Shown here one piece after another: positions 6,014 to 12,894 of a DNA stretch of 15,834 nucleotides; positions within the stretch are counted from its first letter, which is position 1, and each line of letters starts with the position of its first letter. The notes beneath the pieces are model-generated. The model ran no database searches. It saw only the letters and a list, made by a program, of their open reading frames with translations, and had not been told where the DNA came from. Made by a program: the position numbers and the translations under genes. The stretch is from contig UQIS01000044.1 in assembly GCA_900541245.1 (NCBI GenBank), positions 1 through 15,834 on the forward strand, written 5' to 3'. The stretch is from an uncultured Collinsella sp. GTDB lineage: Bacteria; Actinomycetota; Coriobacteriia; Coriobacteriales; Coriobacteriaceae.

Positions 6014-7738
6014 GTGGACGAGGAAGCAAGCATCATCCTGGGGGATGCCATCGCCTTTTGCCAGCGCGACGGTCAAGATGCACGCCTCATCAACATGCTG
6101 GGGCAATCGCGCGCTATAAGCCTGACCGAAGATACGCTCACGATCGAGGCCCCCTCGCGCTTTGCCATCGCGCAGCTCAAAAAGCATCAGCCGACTATTG
6201 AGGCCTATCTGGAAGAAATCGCCTTTGCACCGATTGCTCTCGACATCGTGGCACCGCAAGGCGCCGCAGCGGAATCCGCTGCCGCCACGGCGCCCGCCAC
6301 GGCTCCCGCTGCTTCCCCGGCGGTGCCGGCCTCCGCAGGCGATGTGCCGACAATCGAGCACCAGCACAGCGATGTTTCCCGTGAAACAATGGCACCGTTG
6401 ACGAGCGCGGCGGCGACGTCAACGAACGCACCCGTCACGCACATGCCCATCGCTCACGACGCAGCGGCGGGCGCGGATTCGGGCATTGCAATCAAGAACA
6501 CGCTCTCGGCCGACGATTTTCGTCGCATGATGAACCAGATGAAGGGCGGAGCGCCGACTAAATCCACGCAAGCTGCGGCCCTCGCTTCACCCATGCCAGC
6601 ACCGACCGTGCCGGCCGAGCAGAATACGGATGGAGCCCCGCTCGCCGCGAACTCAAAATTTACCTTTGAGAACTTTGTCTACGGCCCCGAGAACAGCCAT
6701 GCCTATCGCTCGGCACTCAAGTTTGCCGCCCTCGCGGACGAGCGCGGCACATGCACATCCCTGTTCATCTATGGCAAATCGGGGCTGGGCAAGACCCATC
6801 TGCTGCTCGCCATCAAAAACGAGCTCGCCGAGAAGTCGCCCGAGATCAAGGTCAAGTATGCCAACTCCCAGGCATATCTGGACGACCTGATGACCGAGTT
6901 CGACCGTCAAAAGAAGAGCAACGCCCCCATCATGCAGGCGTACCACGGCGTGGACGTGCTCATCATCGATGACATCCAAAACATCATCGGCAAGCGCGCG
7001 AGTGTGGACTACTTTTTCCAGCTCATGGACGAGTTCATCCGCAACAACAAGAAGGTCGTCATCGCGGCAGACCGCGCCCCCAAGGACCTGAGCATGGACG
7101 AGCGTCTGACCAGCCGCTTCAACGCCGGAATGCTCTGCCTGGTCGCAGAGCCCAGCTACGAGATGAAATACAAGATCTTGCAGCGCTATTACGAGAACAC
7201 CATCGTCGCCGCTCCCGAGGCGGGCGACGACTCACTGCTGGCGGCCTATGGGGGCGACGGCGGGCACCTGACCGACGAGCACTTTAAACACATGGCCGAG
7301 GTCTCGGGCACCAACATCCGCGAACTCGAGAGCTTTTGCGAGCGCTGCGCCGGCGAGGCGGGCGACCGCGAGCGCGAGGGCGGAGAGCTCACCTTTGACG
7401 ATATCGACGCCATCGCCAGCCAGTACTTCGACACATCGGCCAAAAAGATCAACGTCCAGACGGTTCAGTCCGTCATCGAAGAGCAGTACGGCGTGACACA
7501 CGAGGAGCTCATCGGCCCGCGTCGCAACGCCAATATCGCCAAAGCACGCCATATCGCTATCTACCTGGCCATCGAGATGTGCGAAATGACGACCACGGCG
7601 GTGGGCGCCGAATTTGGCAACCGCAACCACTCGACCGTCAGCACGAGCTACAAAAAGGTCCAGAAGATGATCCAGGAAGACCGCACCGTCACCGAAGACC
7701 TCAAGTCGCTGCGCGATAAAATTACACTGCGCTCGTAG
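6014..7738 (+). CDS. dnaA: Chromosomal replication initiator DnaA
   Basis: DnaA binds origin boxes, forms an ATP-bound filament, melts the origin and recruits the helicase. Of 574 residues, about 1-80 form domain I and 81-212 a long Ala/Pro-rich domain II with one less random island (NTLSADDFRRMMNQMKGG, 162-179). The AAA+ domain III starts near 213: Walker A GKSGLGKT (254-261), Walker B VLIIDD (315-320), sensor I ADRAPKDL (352-359), arginine-finger region ERLTSRF (363-369), and sensor II segment TNIRELE (433-439). Domain IV (about 478-574) ends the protein. Its DNA-binding signature reads GNRNHSTV (535-542), with Asn538 where most DnaA proteins have Asp and Ser540 for the usual Thr. The GTG start follows GGGAG at 5 bp. 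It lies 15 bp after the GHKL gene. Confidence 0.98.
   Translation: MDEEASIILGDAIAFCQRDGQDARLINMLGQSRAISLTEDTLTIEAPSRFAIAQLKKHQPTIEAYLEEIAFAPIALDIVAPQGAAAESAAATAPATAPAASPAVPASAGDVPTIEHQHSDVSRETMAPLTSAAATSTNAPVTHMPIAHDAAAGADSGIAIKNTLSADDFRRMMNQMKGGAPTKSTQAAALASPMPAPTVPAEQNTDGAPLAANSKFTFENFVYGPENSHAYRSALKFAALADERGTCTSLFIYGKSGLGKTHLLLAIKNELAEKSPEIKVKYANSQAYLDDLMTEFDRQKKSNAPIMQAYHGVDVLIIDDIQNIIGKRASVDYFFQLMDEFIRNNKKVVIAADRAPKDLSMDERLTSRFNAGMLCLVAEPSYEMKYKILQRYYENTIVAAPEAGDDSLLAAYGGDGGHLTDEHFKHMAEVSGTNIRELESFCERCAGEAGDREREGGELTFDDIDAIASQYFDTSAKKINVQTVQSVIEEQYGVTHEELIGPRRNANIAKARHIAIYLAIEMCEMTTTAVGAEFGNRNHSTVSTSYKKVQKMIQEDRTVTEDLKSLRDKITLRS
6373..6388. promoter_or_regulatory. parS-like site inside dnaA
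   Basis: TGTTTCCCGTGAAACA differs from the three perfect parS sites by one base (position 7, A to C). It encodes DVSRET in the variable domain II of DnaA, where sequence is free to host a DNA site. Whether ParB binds it is unknown; the change falls in the conserved centre. Confidence 0.5.
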
Positions 7739-7753
7739 GGAAATAGAGACACC

Positions 7754-7762
7754 TGTTGAAAA
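7754..7762 (-). promoter_or_regulatory. DnaA-box-like site after dnaA
   Basis: Exact minus-strand copy of TTTTCAACA, identical to the boxes at 4509, 4562 and 5686, and 15 bp past the dnaA stop codon. Confidence 0.7.
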
Positions 7763-7772
7763 CTTGTCGAAA
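7756..7772 (+). repeat. 17-bp repeat shared by both origin segments, copy 2
   Basis: TTGAAAACTTGTCGAAA matches the copy at 4575-4591 in 16 of 17 positions. It overlaps the DnaA-box-like site at 7754-7762, so DnaA, a second protein, or both could read it. Confidence 0.6.
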
Positions 7773-7908
7773 CCACGGGCATAAGGTGTCTAAAACCCAA
7801 CCCGCGGTGATGAAAAGTTTTGCGCAGATTTTGAACGTGGAAAACCACCCCTGTTGCACACAGGTTGCTGTCGATTCTCTTTCTGGGTCTGACCTGCGTC
7901 TTTGGGAA

Positions 7909-7944
7909 TAATCAACAGTTTCGTCAGTGCTATTACTATTATTA
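7909..7944 (+). promoter_or_regulatory. Box plus DnaA-trio run: probable basal unwinding element
   Basis: A box-like TAATCAACA (7909-7917) is followed by a 12-bp spacer and then by five trinucleotides CTA TTA CTA TTA TTA (7930-7944). Their complements are the GAT/AAT words (read 3' to 5') that DnaA uses to grip single-stranded DNA. The next 30 bp are almost all A and T. The B. subtilis unwinding site has a very similar trio run followed by AT-rich DNA. Confidence 0.65.
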
Positions 7945-7976
7945 AGATATTTATATCTATAGAAAGGTATTAAAAG

Positions 7977-9080
7977 ATGAAGTTCACCGTCAGCCAGAGC
8001 TCGCTCACACAAGCCATCGGCGTCGTTATGAAGGGTGTCGCTTCGGCATCCACCCTTCCCATCCTGTCGGGCGTGCTCGTCAAGGCGCAAGACGGCATCT
8101 TGGAATTCCAGACCTCTAACTACACCATCTCGATCCGTCATCGCATCGCGGCGCATGTCGAAGAAGAGGGCGAGATGGTTATCCCCTGTAAGATGCTCTC
8201 CAATATCACCAAGACCCTCCCCGATGCCCCGGTCACCTTTGAGCTGTCCGAGCGCCAGGTGCTGATTGGTTGCGAGAAGAGCTCTTTTAGGCTGAACACG
8301 CTCGATGCCAATGACTTCCCCGAGTTTCCGGCCTATGCCATCGAGAGCGCCGTGGAGCTGCCGACCGATATCTTGTCCGAAATGGTCGGGCGCGTATGGC
8401 GCGTCACCTCGACCGACAAGGCTCGCCCCATCCTGGGCGGTGTGCACATGAAAGTCGAGAACAACACCGTGCGCCTGGTGGCGACCGATTCCTTCCGTTT
8501 GGCCGTGTGCGATACGCAGGTCGAGACCTCGACCCTCGAAGGCTCCTTTGAGCTCAACGTTCCGGCCGACGCCTTTAACGACGCGCTGAACATCATGGCC
8601 AGCCAGGCGACCATCATGATCGGGGCTACCGACACCCAAGTTGTCTTCGAGGCTGGCAACACCACCTACGTGTCGCGCCGCATCGAGGGCGTGTACCCCA
8701 ACTACAAGCAGCTCATCCCCGATTCGTGCGTGACGAGCGTCAAGATCGACGTCGCCGCCTTTAACGCCGCCCTCAAGCGCGTGGCCGTTATCGCGAGCGC
8801 CAACCCCGCTGTCAAGTTCGAGATCGATGTCGAGAACGGGCAGATGGGCCTGTCCTCCATTTCCAATGACCAGGACCTTGCGCAGGAGACGATCGATGTC
8901 GAGGCTGAGGGCGAGTCGGGTACCATCGCCTTCAACTACCACTATATCTTCGGCTGCCTCAATGCCCTGTCCAAGGAGAAGGAGATCACGCTGGAGCTCA
9001 AGAGCTACTCGCAGGCGGGCATCTTCAAGTCCTACGACAAGATCAACTACCTGTACCTGGTCATGCCGGTCCGCATCTAG
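7977..9080 (+). CDS. dnaN: DNA polymerase III sliding clamp (beta subunit)
   Basis: DnaN forms a dimeric ring around DNA that tethers the replicative polymerase and many partner proteins. The 367-residue length is normal for three clamp folds of about 120 residues each. Recognisable segments are the start MKFTVSQSSLTQAI, TLPILSGVLV (26-35), ATDSFRLAV (about 170-178, the classic family stretch), and the C-terminal YLVMPVRI, which matches the conserved clamp end that forms part of the partner-binding pocket. The ATG follows AGAAAGG with about 9 bp spacing. It is in the normal place after dnaA and 10 bp before recF. Confidence 0.98.
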   Translation: MKFTVSQSSLTQAIGVVMKGVASASTLPILSGVLVKAQDGILEFQTSNYTISIRHRIAAHVEEEGEMVIPCKMLSNITKTLPDAPVTFELSERQVLIGCEKSSFRLNTLDANDFPEFPAYAIESAVELPTDILSEMVGRVWRVTSTDKARPILGGVHMKVENNTVRLVATDSFRLAVCDTQVETSTLEGSFELNVPADAFNDALNIMASQATIMIGATDTQVVFEAGNTTYVSRRIEGVYPNYKQLIPDSCVTSVKIDVAAFNAALKRVAVIASANPAVKFEIDVENGQMGLSSISNDQDLAQETIDVEAEGESGTIAFNYHYIFGCLNALSKEKEITLELKSYSQAGIFKSYDKINYLYLVMPVRI

Positions 9081-9090
9081 CAGCCGCCCT

Positions 9091-10197
9091 ATGACCATAT
9101 TCGCCCGCGATCTTTCCGTCGTACACTACCGCAGCTTCGATAGTTATCGCCTTGCCCTAGACGAGGGCGTGACGATACTTGCGGGACCCAACGCGGCGGG
9201 AAAGACCAATCTCATAGAGGCGCTGCAGCTGCTGACGAGCGGCGCCTCGTTTAGGCATCCGACCGCAGCCGAGCTCGTCCATGACGGCGTGGGCTCGTGC
9301 AAGGCCGAGCTGAGGCTCGAGGGCGACGGCCGCGTACTTGATATGGGATTGAGCGCGGAGGACGGTAAGCGCTCGTTTAGCCGCAACGGCAAGAGATGCT
9401 CTGCCGCCGGTGTGCGCGGCGTTCTGCCGAGTGTGCTGTTTTGCCCCGACCATCTGGACATGGTTAAGCGAGGCGCCAGTGTGCGCCGCGCCGCCCTCGA
9501 TGACTTTGGCATGCAGCTGAGCGCACGCTATGCCGATCTTGCGAGCGCCTATGGGCGCTGCGTGACCCAGCGTAACGCCTTGCTCAAGGAGACCTGGTGC
9601 TGCCGCGAGATGCTCGGCGCGTGGAACGATTCGATTGCCCGCGCGGGCTCGGCCCTGCTCGTGCACCGGTTGGCCCTGCTCGACCGGCTGGCGGGCCATG
9701 TGCACACTGCCTACGGGCAAGTGGCGTCCGGTGAAGCCGCCAACGTGTCCTATGCGTCCACGCTGGGGGATTTGCCCCAGGTCGAGGATCGCGAAGAGCT
9801 GAAGGGCTGGGCGTACGAGCGCATGCTGGCCGCCCTTGATGAGCACGCCGACGAGGAAATTCGCCGCGGCGTGACGTTGGTGGGACCGCATCGCGACGAG
9901 ATTGAATTTACCGTGGCGGGTCGCTCCGCTCGTTCATTTGCCAGCCAAGGACAGCAGCGAACGTTGGTACTGTCCTGGAAGGTGGCCGAGGTGGCCGTGG
10001 CTCGCGATGTTCTGGGTACTGCTCCGCTGTTGCTTCTGGACGACGTGATGAGCGAGCTCGACGGCGAGCGCCGCGGTGCTTTTCTGCGGCTGATCGGCGA
10101 TGATATCCAGGCGGTCATAACCACGACCAACCTGGGATACTTTACCGATGACCTGCTTGATCGAGCCAAGGTGGTGAGCATGGGTGAGACGTGCTAA
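9091..10197 (+). CDS. recF: Recombination mediator RecF
   Basis: RecF is an SMC-like ATPase that, with RecO and RecR, helps load RecA at single-strand gaps and stalled forks. The 368-residue protein has Walker A GPNAAGKTN (32-40), the ABC-type signature region SQGQQRTLVLSWKVAEV near residue 290, and a Walker B segment LLLLDDVMSELD followed by the D-loop. The length is normal. The ATG at 9091-9093 is the first one that precedes the conserved ARDLSVVHYRSF strand; the frame stays open back into dnaN but that part has no family resemblance. No Shine-Dalgarno sequence is visible in the 10-bp gap after dnaN, so translation may depend on coupling. Its end overlaps dciA by 14 bp. Confidence 0.96.
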   Translation: MTIFARDLSVVHYRSFDSYRLALDEGVTILAGPNAAGKTNLIEALQLLTSGASFRHPTAAELVHDGVGSCKAELRLEGDGRVLDMGLSAEDGKRSFSRNGKRCSAAGVRGVLPSVLFCPDHLDMVKRGASVRRAALDDFGMQLSARYADLASAYGRCVTQRNALLKETWCCREMLGAWNDSIARAGSALLVHRLALLDRLAGHVHTAYGQVASGEAANVSYASTLGDLPQVEDREELKGWAYERMLAALDEHADEEIRRGVTLVGPHRDEIEFTVAGRSARSFASQGQQRTLVLSWKVAEVAVARDVLGTAPLLLLDDVMSELDGERRGAFLRLIGDDIQAVITTTNLGYFTDDLLDRAKVVSMGETC

Positions 10198-10747
10198 TTA
10201 CGAGCGCGAGAGCGAGACGGTCGCCTTCAGTGGGTTTTTGAACGCAGAGCGCCAGCGCATCCTGGCGGCCGCGACACCTGAGCGCCGTGCGCAGATGGAG
10301 GCTGCAGAGGAATCTCGTGCGGTCTATCGCGCGTGGAACGCGGTGTGCTCGGGCACGCGCGAGGGGCGGCATGTGACGGGTCTGCGCTACCTGCCCGAGT
10401 CCAATGAGCTGCTGGTATATCTCGATTCGCCCTCGTGGACACAGGAAATGACGCTGTTGCGCGAGATCATCCGCGCGCGCATGGAGCGCGCCGGTGCGCA
10501 TGTGGACGGCCTGGTGTTCAAAACCACCGCGCCCGGTCACACGCCGCCCGCCGCCAAGGAGCGCCTGCGCCCGGCGACAACTGAGCGCCCGCCGGCTCCG
10601 CACGCCGACCTCAGTGAGGCCGAGCGCACCGAGATTGAGTGCCAAGTGGCGCCCATCGAAGACCAAAAACTGCGCGAGGCCCTCGAGAACGCCATGAGAG
10701 CCAGCGCCGAGTGGGCCAAGGGCGTGCAAAGCAAAAAAGAGCCTTAA
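10184..10747 (+). CDS. dciA: DciA-like protein (DUF721), replicative helicase loader or regulator
   Basis: DciA proteins load or control the replicative helicase DnaB in bacteria without DnaC or DnaI-type loaders. The 187-residue protein has a DUF721-like domain at about 48-113: YRAWNAVCSGTREGRHVTGLRYL, then ELLVYLDSPSWTQEM with the family's conserved Trp, then a helix ending in VDGLVFKT. The rest is charged and Pro/Ala-rich. Its place between recF and gyrB is that of the mycobacterial homologue. The GTG start overlaps recF by 14 bp and has an AAGGTGG about 8 bp upstream. A terminator follows 26 bp after its stop. The domain match is by pattern only, but position supports it strongly. Confidence 0.88.
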   Translation: MRRANYERESETVAFSGFLNAERQRILAAATPERRAQMEAAEESRAVYRAWNAVCSGTREGRHVTGLRYLPESNELLVYLDSPSWTQEMTLLREIIRARMERAGAHVDGLVFKTTAPGHTPPAAKERLRPATTERPPAPHADLSEAERTEIECQVAPIEDQKLREALENAMRASAEWAKGVQSKKEP

Positions 10748-10773
10748 ATCGCATCTGGTGGCCTTGTAGAGCC

Positions 10774-10803
10774 AAATACCCTCGTTCCCGAGGGTATTTT
10801 TTT
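10774..10803 (+). terminator. Intrinsic terminator after dciA
   Basis: A perfect 11-bp stem (AAATACCCTCG with CGAGGGTATTT) and a TTCC loop run into seven T (10797-10803). It closes the operon that includes dnaN, recF and dciA. Only 39 bp separate it from the gyrB ribosome-binding site, and I found no convincing gyrB promoter there (TTTACG at 10801-10806 is a weak -35 candidate). Confidence 0.95.
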
Positions 10804-10852
10804 ACGATAAACTAGTAAGGCTGTACACATTTTCTTGACTGAAGGAGGACGT

Positions 10853-12883
10853 GTGGCAAACGAAAACGATTACGATGGCGGCGAGATTAAGATTCTCGAA
10901 GGTCTCGAGGCCGTTCGTAAGCGCCCGGGCATGTATATCGGCTCGACGAGCGCCAGCGGTCTGCATCACCTGGTGTGGGAGATCGTTGACAACTCCGTCG
11001 ACGAGGCCATGGCCGGTTTCTGCACCGAGATCCAGGTGACGGTCCACGCCGACAACTCCATCACGGTCGTCGACAACGGGCGCGGCATCCCCGTCGACGA
11101 GCACCCTGTTAAAAAGATCCCGACGCTCGAGGTCGTCATGACGATCTTGCACGCCGGCGGTAAGTTCGATAACTCGGCCTATAAGGTCTCGGGCGGCCTG
11201 CACGGCGTTGGCATCTCCGTCGTCAACGCACTGTCCAAGCGCGTGGTCGTTCAGGTTCGTCGCGACGGCAACACCTACGAGATGGAGTTCTCGCGCGGTA
11301 AGACCGTCAAGAAGATGGAGGTCGTGGGCACCTCGGATTCGACGGGCACCACCGTCACCTTCTGGCCCGACGACGAGATCTTCGAGACCTGCATCTACGA
11401 TTTCGATACGCTGCACAACCGTCTGCAGGAGACGGCGTTCCTCAATAAGAACCTCAAGATCGTGCTGACCGACGAGCGCGAGGCGACTCCCCACGTGGAG
11501 GAGTTTTGCTACGAGGGCGGCATCATCGACTTCGTCAAGTTCCTCAACGAGGGCAAGGACGTCCCCGAGGCCTTTAAGGAGCCCATCTACATTGAGGGCA
11601 AATCGGACCCGGACGCGCCTGTGACCAAGATGGGCGAGGTCGAGGTTTCCCTGCAGTGGAATAGCGGCTACGGCGAGAACGTCATGTCGTTTGCCAACGA
11701 CATCTACACCCCCGAGGGCGGCATGCACCTTGAGGGCTTCCGCACCGCGCTCACCCGCGTGATCAACGATTACGCGCGCAAGCAGAACCTGCTCAAGGAA
11801 AAAGACGCCAACCTGACCGGCGACGATGTGCGCGAGGGCCTTTCGGCCGTTATCTCGGTCAAGCTGCCCGACCCGCAATTTGAGGGCCAGACCAAGGCCA
11901 AGCTCGGCAGCTCCTATATGCGCGCGCTCACGCTCAAGATCGTGACCGACGGCCTTGCCGATTACCTCGAGGAGCACCCTAAGCCCGCTCGCGAGATCGT
12001 CAAGAAGGCGCAACAGGCCTGCAAGGCGCGCAATGCCGCCCGCAAGGCGCGCGAAGCGACCCGTCGCAAGAGCCTGCTCGAGACGGCGTCCCTGCCCGGT
12101 AAGCTCGCCGACTGCTCGGTGCGCGATGCCGAGCTGACCGAGCTCTTCATCGTAGAGGGCGACTCGGCAGGCGGTTCGGCCAAGGACGGCCGTCGCCGAG
12201 ACATCCAGGCGATTCTGCCCCTGCGCGGCAAGATTTTGAACGTCGAACGCGTTGGTGACCATCGCGCGTTCTCGAGTGACACCATCCAGTCGCTGATTAC
12301 CGCGATCGGCTGCGGTGTCACGACGAGTGCCGGCGACGGCGGCGATTTCGATATCACCAAGGCGCGCTACCACAAGATCATCATCATGACCGATGCAGAC
12401 GTCGACGGTGCACATATCCGCATCCTGCTGCTGACGTTCTTCTACAAGTACATGCGTCCGCTGATCGATGCCGGGTACGTCTATGTTGCCTGCCCGCCCA
12501 TCTTTGGCATTAAGGTGCGCAACAAGATCCACTACGTGTATCCCAACGGCCGCCAGCCCGAAGACGAGATCCTGCGCGACACCATCCAGGGCCTGGGCCT
12601 GAACCCCGACGATAACGACGAGGACGGCAAGGCCAAGGACGGCAAGATCACCAAAAAGCGCAAGGGCTATACCGTCCAGCGCTACAAGGGTCTGGGCGAG
12701 ATGGATCCCAAGCAGCTTGCCTCGACGACGATGGATCCCAAGACCCGCATCCTGCAGCGTGTGTCGATCGAGGACGCCGTGGTGGCGGACCGCGCCGTGC
12801 GCGAGCTGATGGGTTCCGAGGTCGGCTATCGCCGCGAGTACATTGAGAAGCACGCACATGATGCACGATTCCTTGATGCTTAA
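10853..12883 (+). CDS. gyrB: DNA gyrase subunit B
   Basis: GyrB supplies the ATPase and part of the cleavage site of gyrase, which adds negative supercoils. The 676-residue protein has the GHKL ATPase (N box EIVDNSVDEAMAG from residue 43; VDNGRGIP 73-80; GGLHGVG 114-120), the transducer with its QTK loop (FEGQTKAKLG), and the TOPRIM domain: EGDSAGG (435-441), PLRGKILNVE, DADVDGAH (514-521). The C-terminal RYKGLGEMDPKQL (from 610) is the family's GyrA-contact region. A short charged insert precedes it. The start is a GTG preceded by AAGGAGG at 4 bp; an in-frame TTG six codons upstream lies before that site and is not used. gyrA follows after 11 bp, and the GyrA box there shows this is gyrase rather than topoisomerase IV. 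Confidence 0.98.
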   Translation: MANENDYDGGEIKILEGLEAVRKRPGMYIGSTSASGLHHLVWEIVDNSVDEAMAGFCTEIQVTVHADNSITVVDNGRGIPVDEHPVKKIPTLEVVMTILHAGGKFDNSAYKVSGGLHGVGISVVNALSKRVVVQVRRDGNTYEMEFSRGKTVKKMEVVGTSDSTGTTVTFWPDDEIFETCIYDFDTLHNRLQETAFLNKNLKIVLTDEREATPHVEEFCYEGGIIDFVKFLNEGKDVPEAFKEPIYIEGKSDPDAPVTKMGEVEVSLQWNSGYGENVMSFANDIYTPEGGMHLEGFRTALTRVINDYARKQNLLKEKDANLTGDDVREGLSAVISVKLPDPQFEGQTKAKLGSSYMRALTLKIVTDGLADYLEEHPKPAREIVKKAQQACKARNAARKAREATRRKSLLETASLPGKLADCSVRDAELTELFIVEGDSAGGSAKDGRRRDIQAILPLRGKILNVERVGDHRAFSSDTIQSLITAIGCGVTTSAGDGGDFDITKARYHKIIIMTDADVDGAHIRILLLTFFYKYMRPLIDAGYVYVACPPIFGIKVRNKIHYVYPNGRQPEDEILRDTIQGLGLNPDDNDEDGKAKDGKITKKRKGYTVQRYKGLGEMDPKQLASTTMDPKTRILQRVSIEDAVVADRAVRELMGSEVGYRREYIEKHAHDARFLDA

Positions 12884-12894
12884 GAGGAGGTAAC

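Larger units (their letters stand above)
7739..7976. other. Right origin segment (part of oriC) between dnaA and dnaN
   Basis: This 238-bp non-coding stretch holds an exact minus-strand TTTTCAACA (7754-7762), TTTTCCACG (7836-7844, minus strand), TAATCAACA (7909-7917), a DnaA-trio run (7930-7944) and an AT-rich stretch to the dnaN ribosome-binding site. This order matches the basal unwinding system described for Bacillus subtilis, so melting probably occurs here. A 7-bp inverted repeat (GACACCT at 7748-7754, AGGTGTC at 7784-7790) frames the first box. I see no convincing terminator after dnaA or promoter for dnaN. Confidence 0.8.

Noticed and set aside
7748..7790. Inverted repeat GACACCT/AGGTGTC as a dnaA terminator
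   Set aside because: The loop is 29 bases and no T tract follows; it is noted only as a frame around an origin box.
8827..9090. Upstream extension of the recF frame into dnaN
   Set aside because: The Ser/Arg-rich translation is a shifted reading of dnaN; RecF homology begins at the ATG at 9091.
7722..9098. Minus-strand open frame opposite dnaN
   Set aside because: Antisense shadow; it also spans the origin intergenic region and has no recognisable domain.
10802..12859. Long open frame antisense to gyrB (685 codons)
   Set aside because: It lies opposite a complete gyrB. In GC-rich genes with G/C third positions the antisense frame is often open. It has no ribosome-binding site logic and no family motif.
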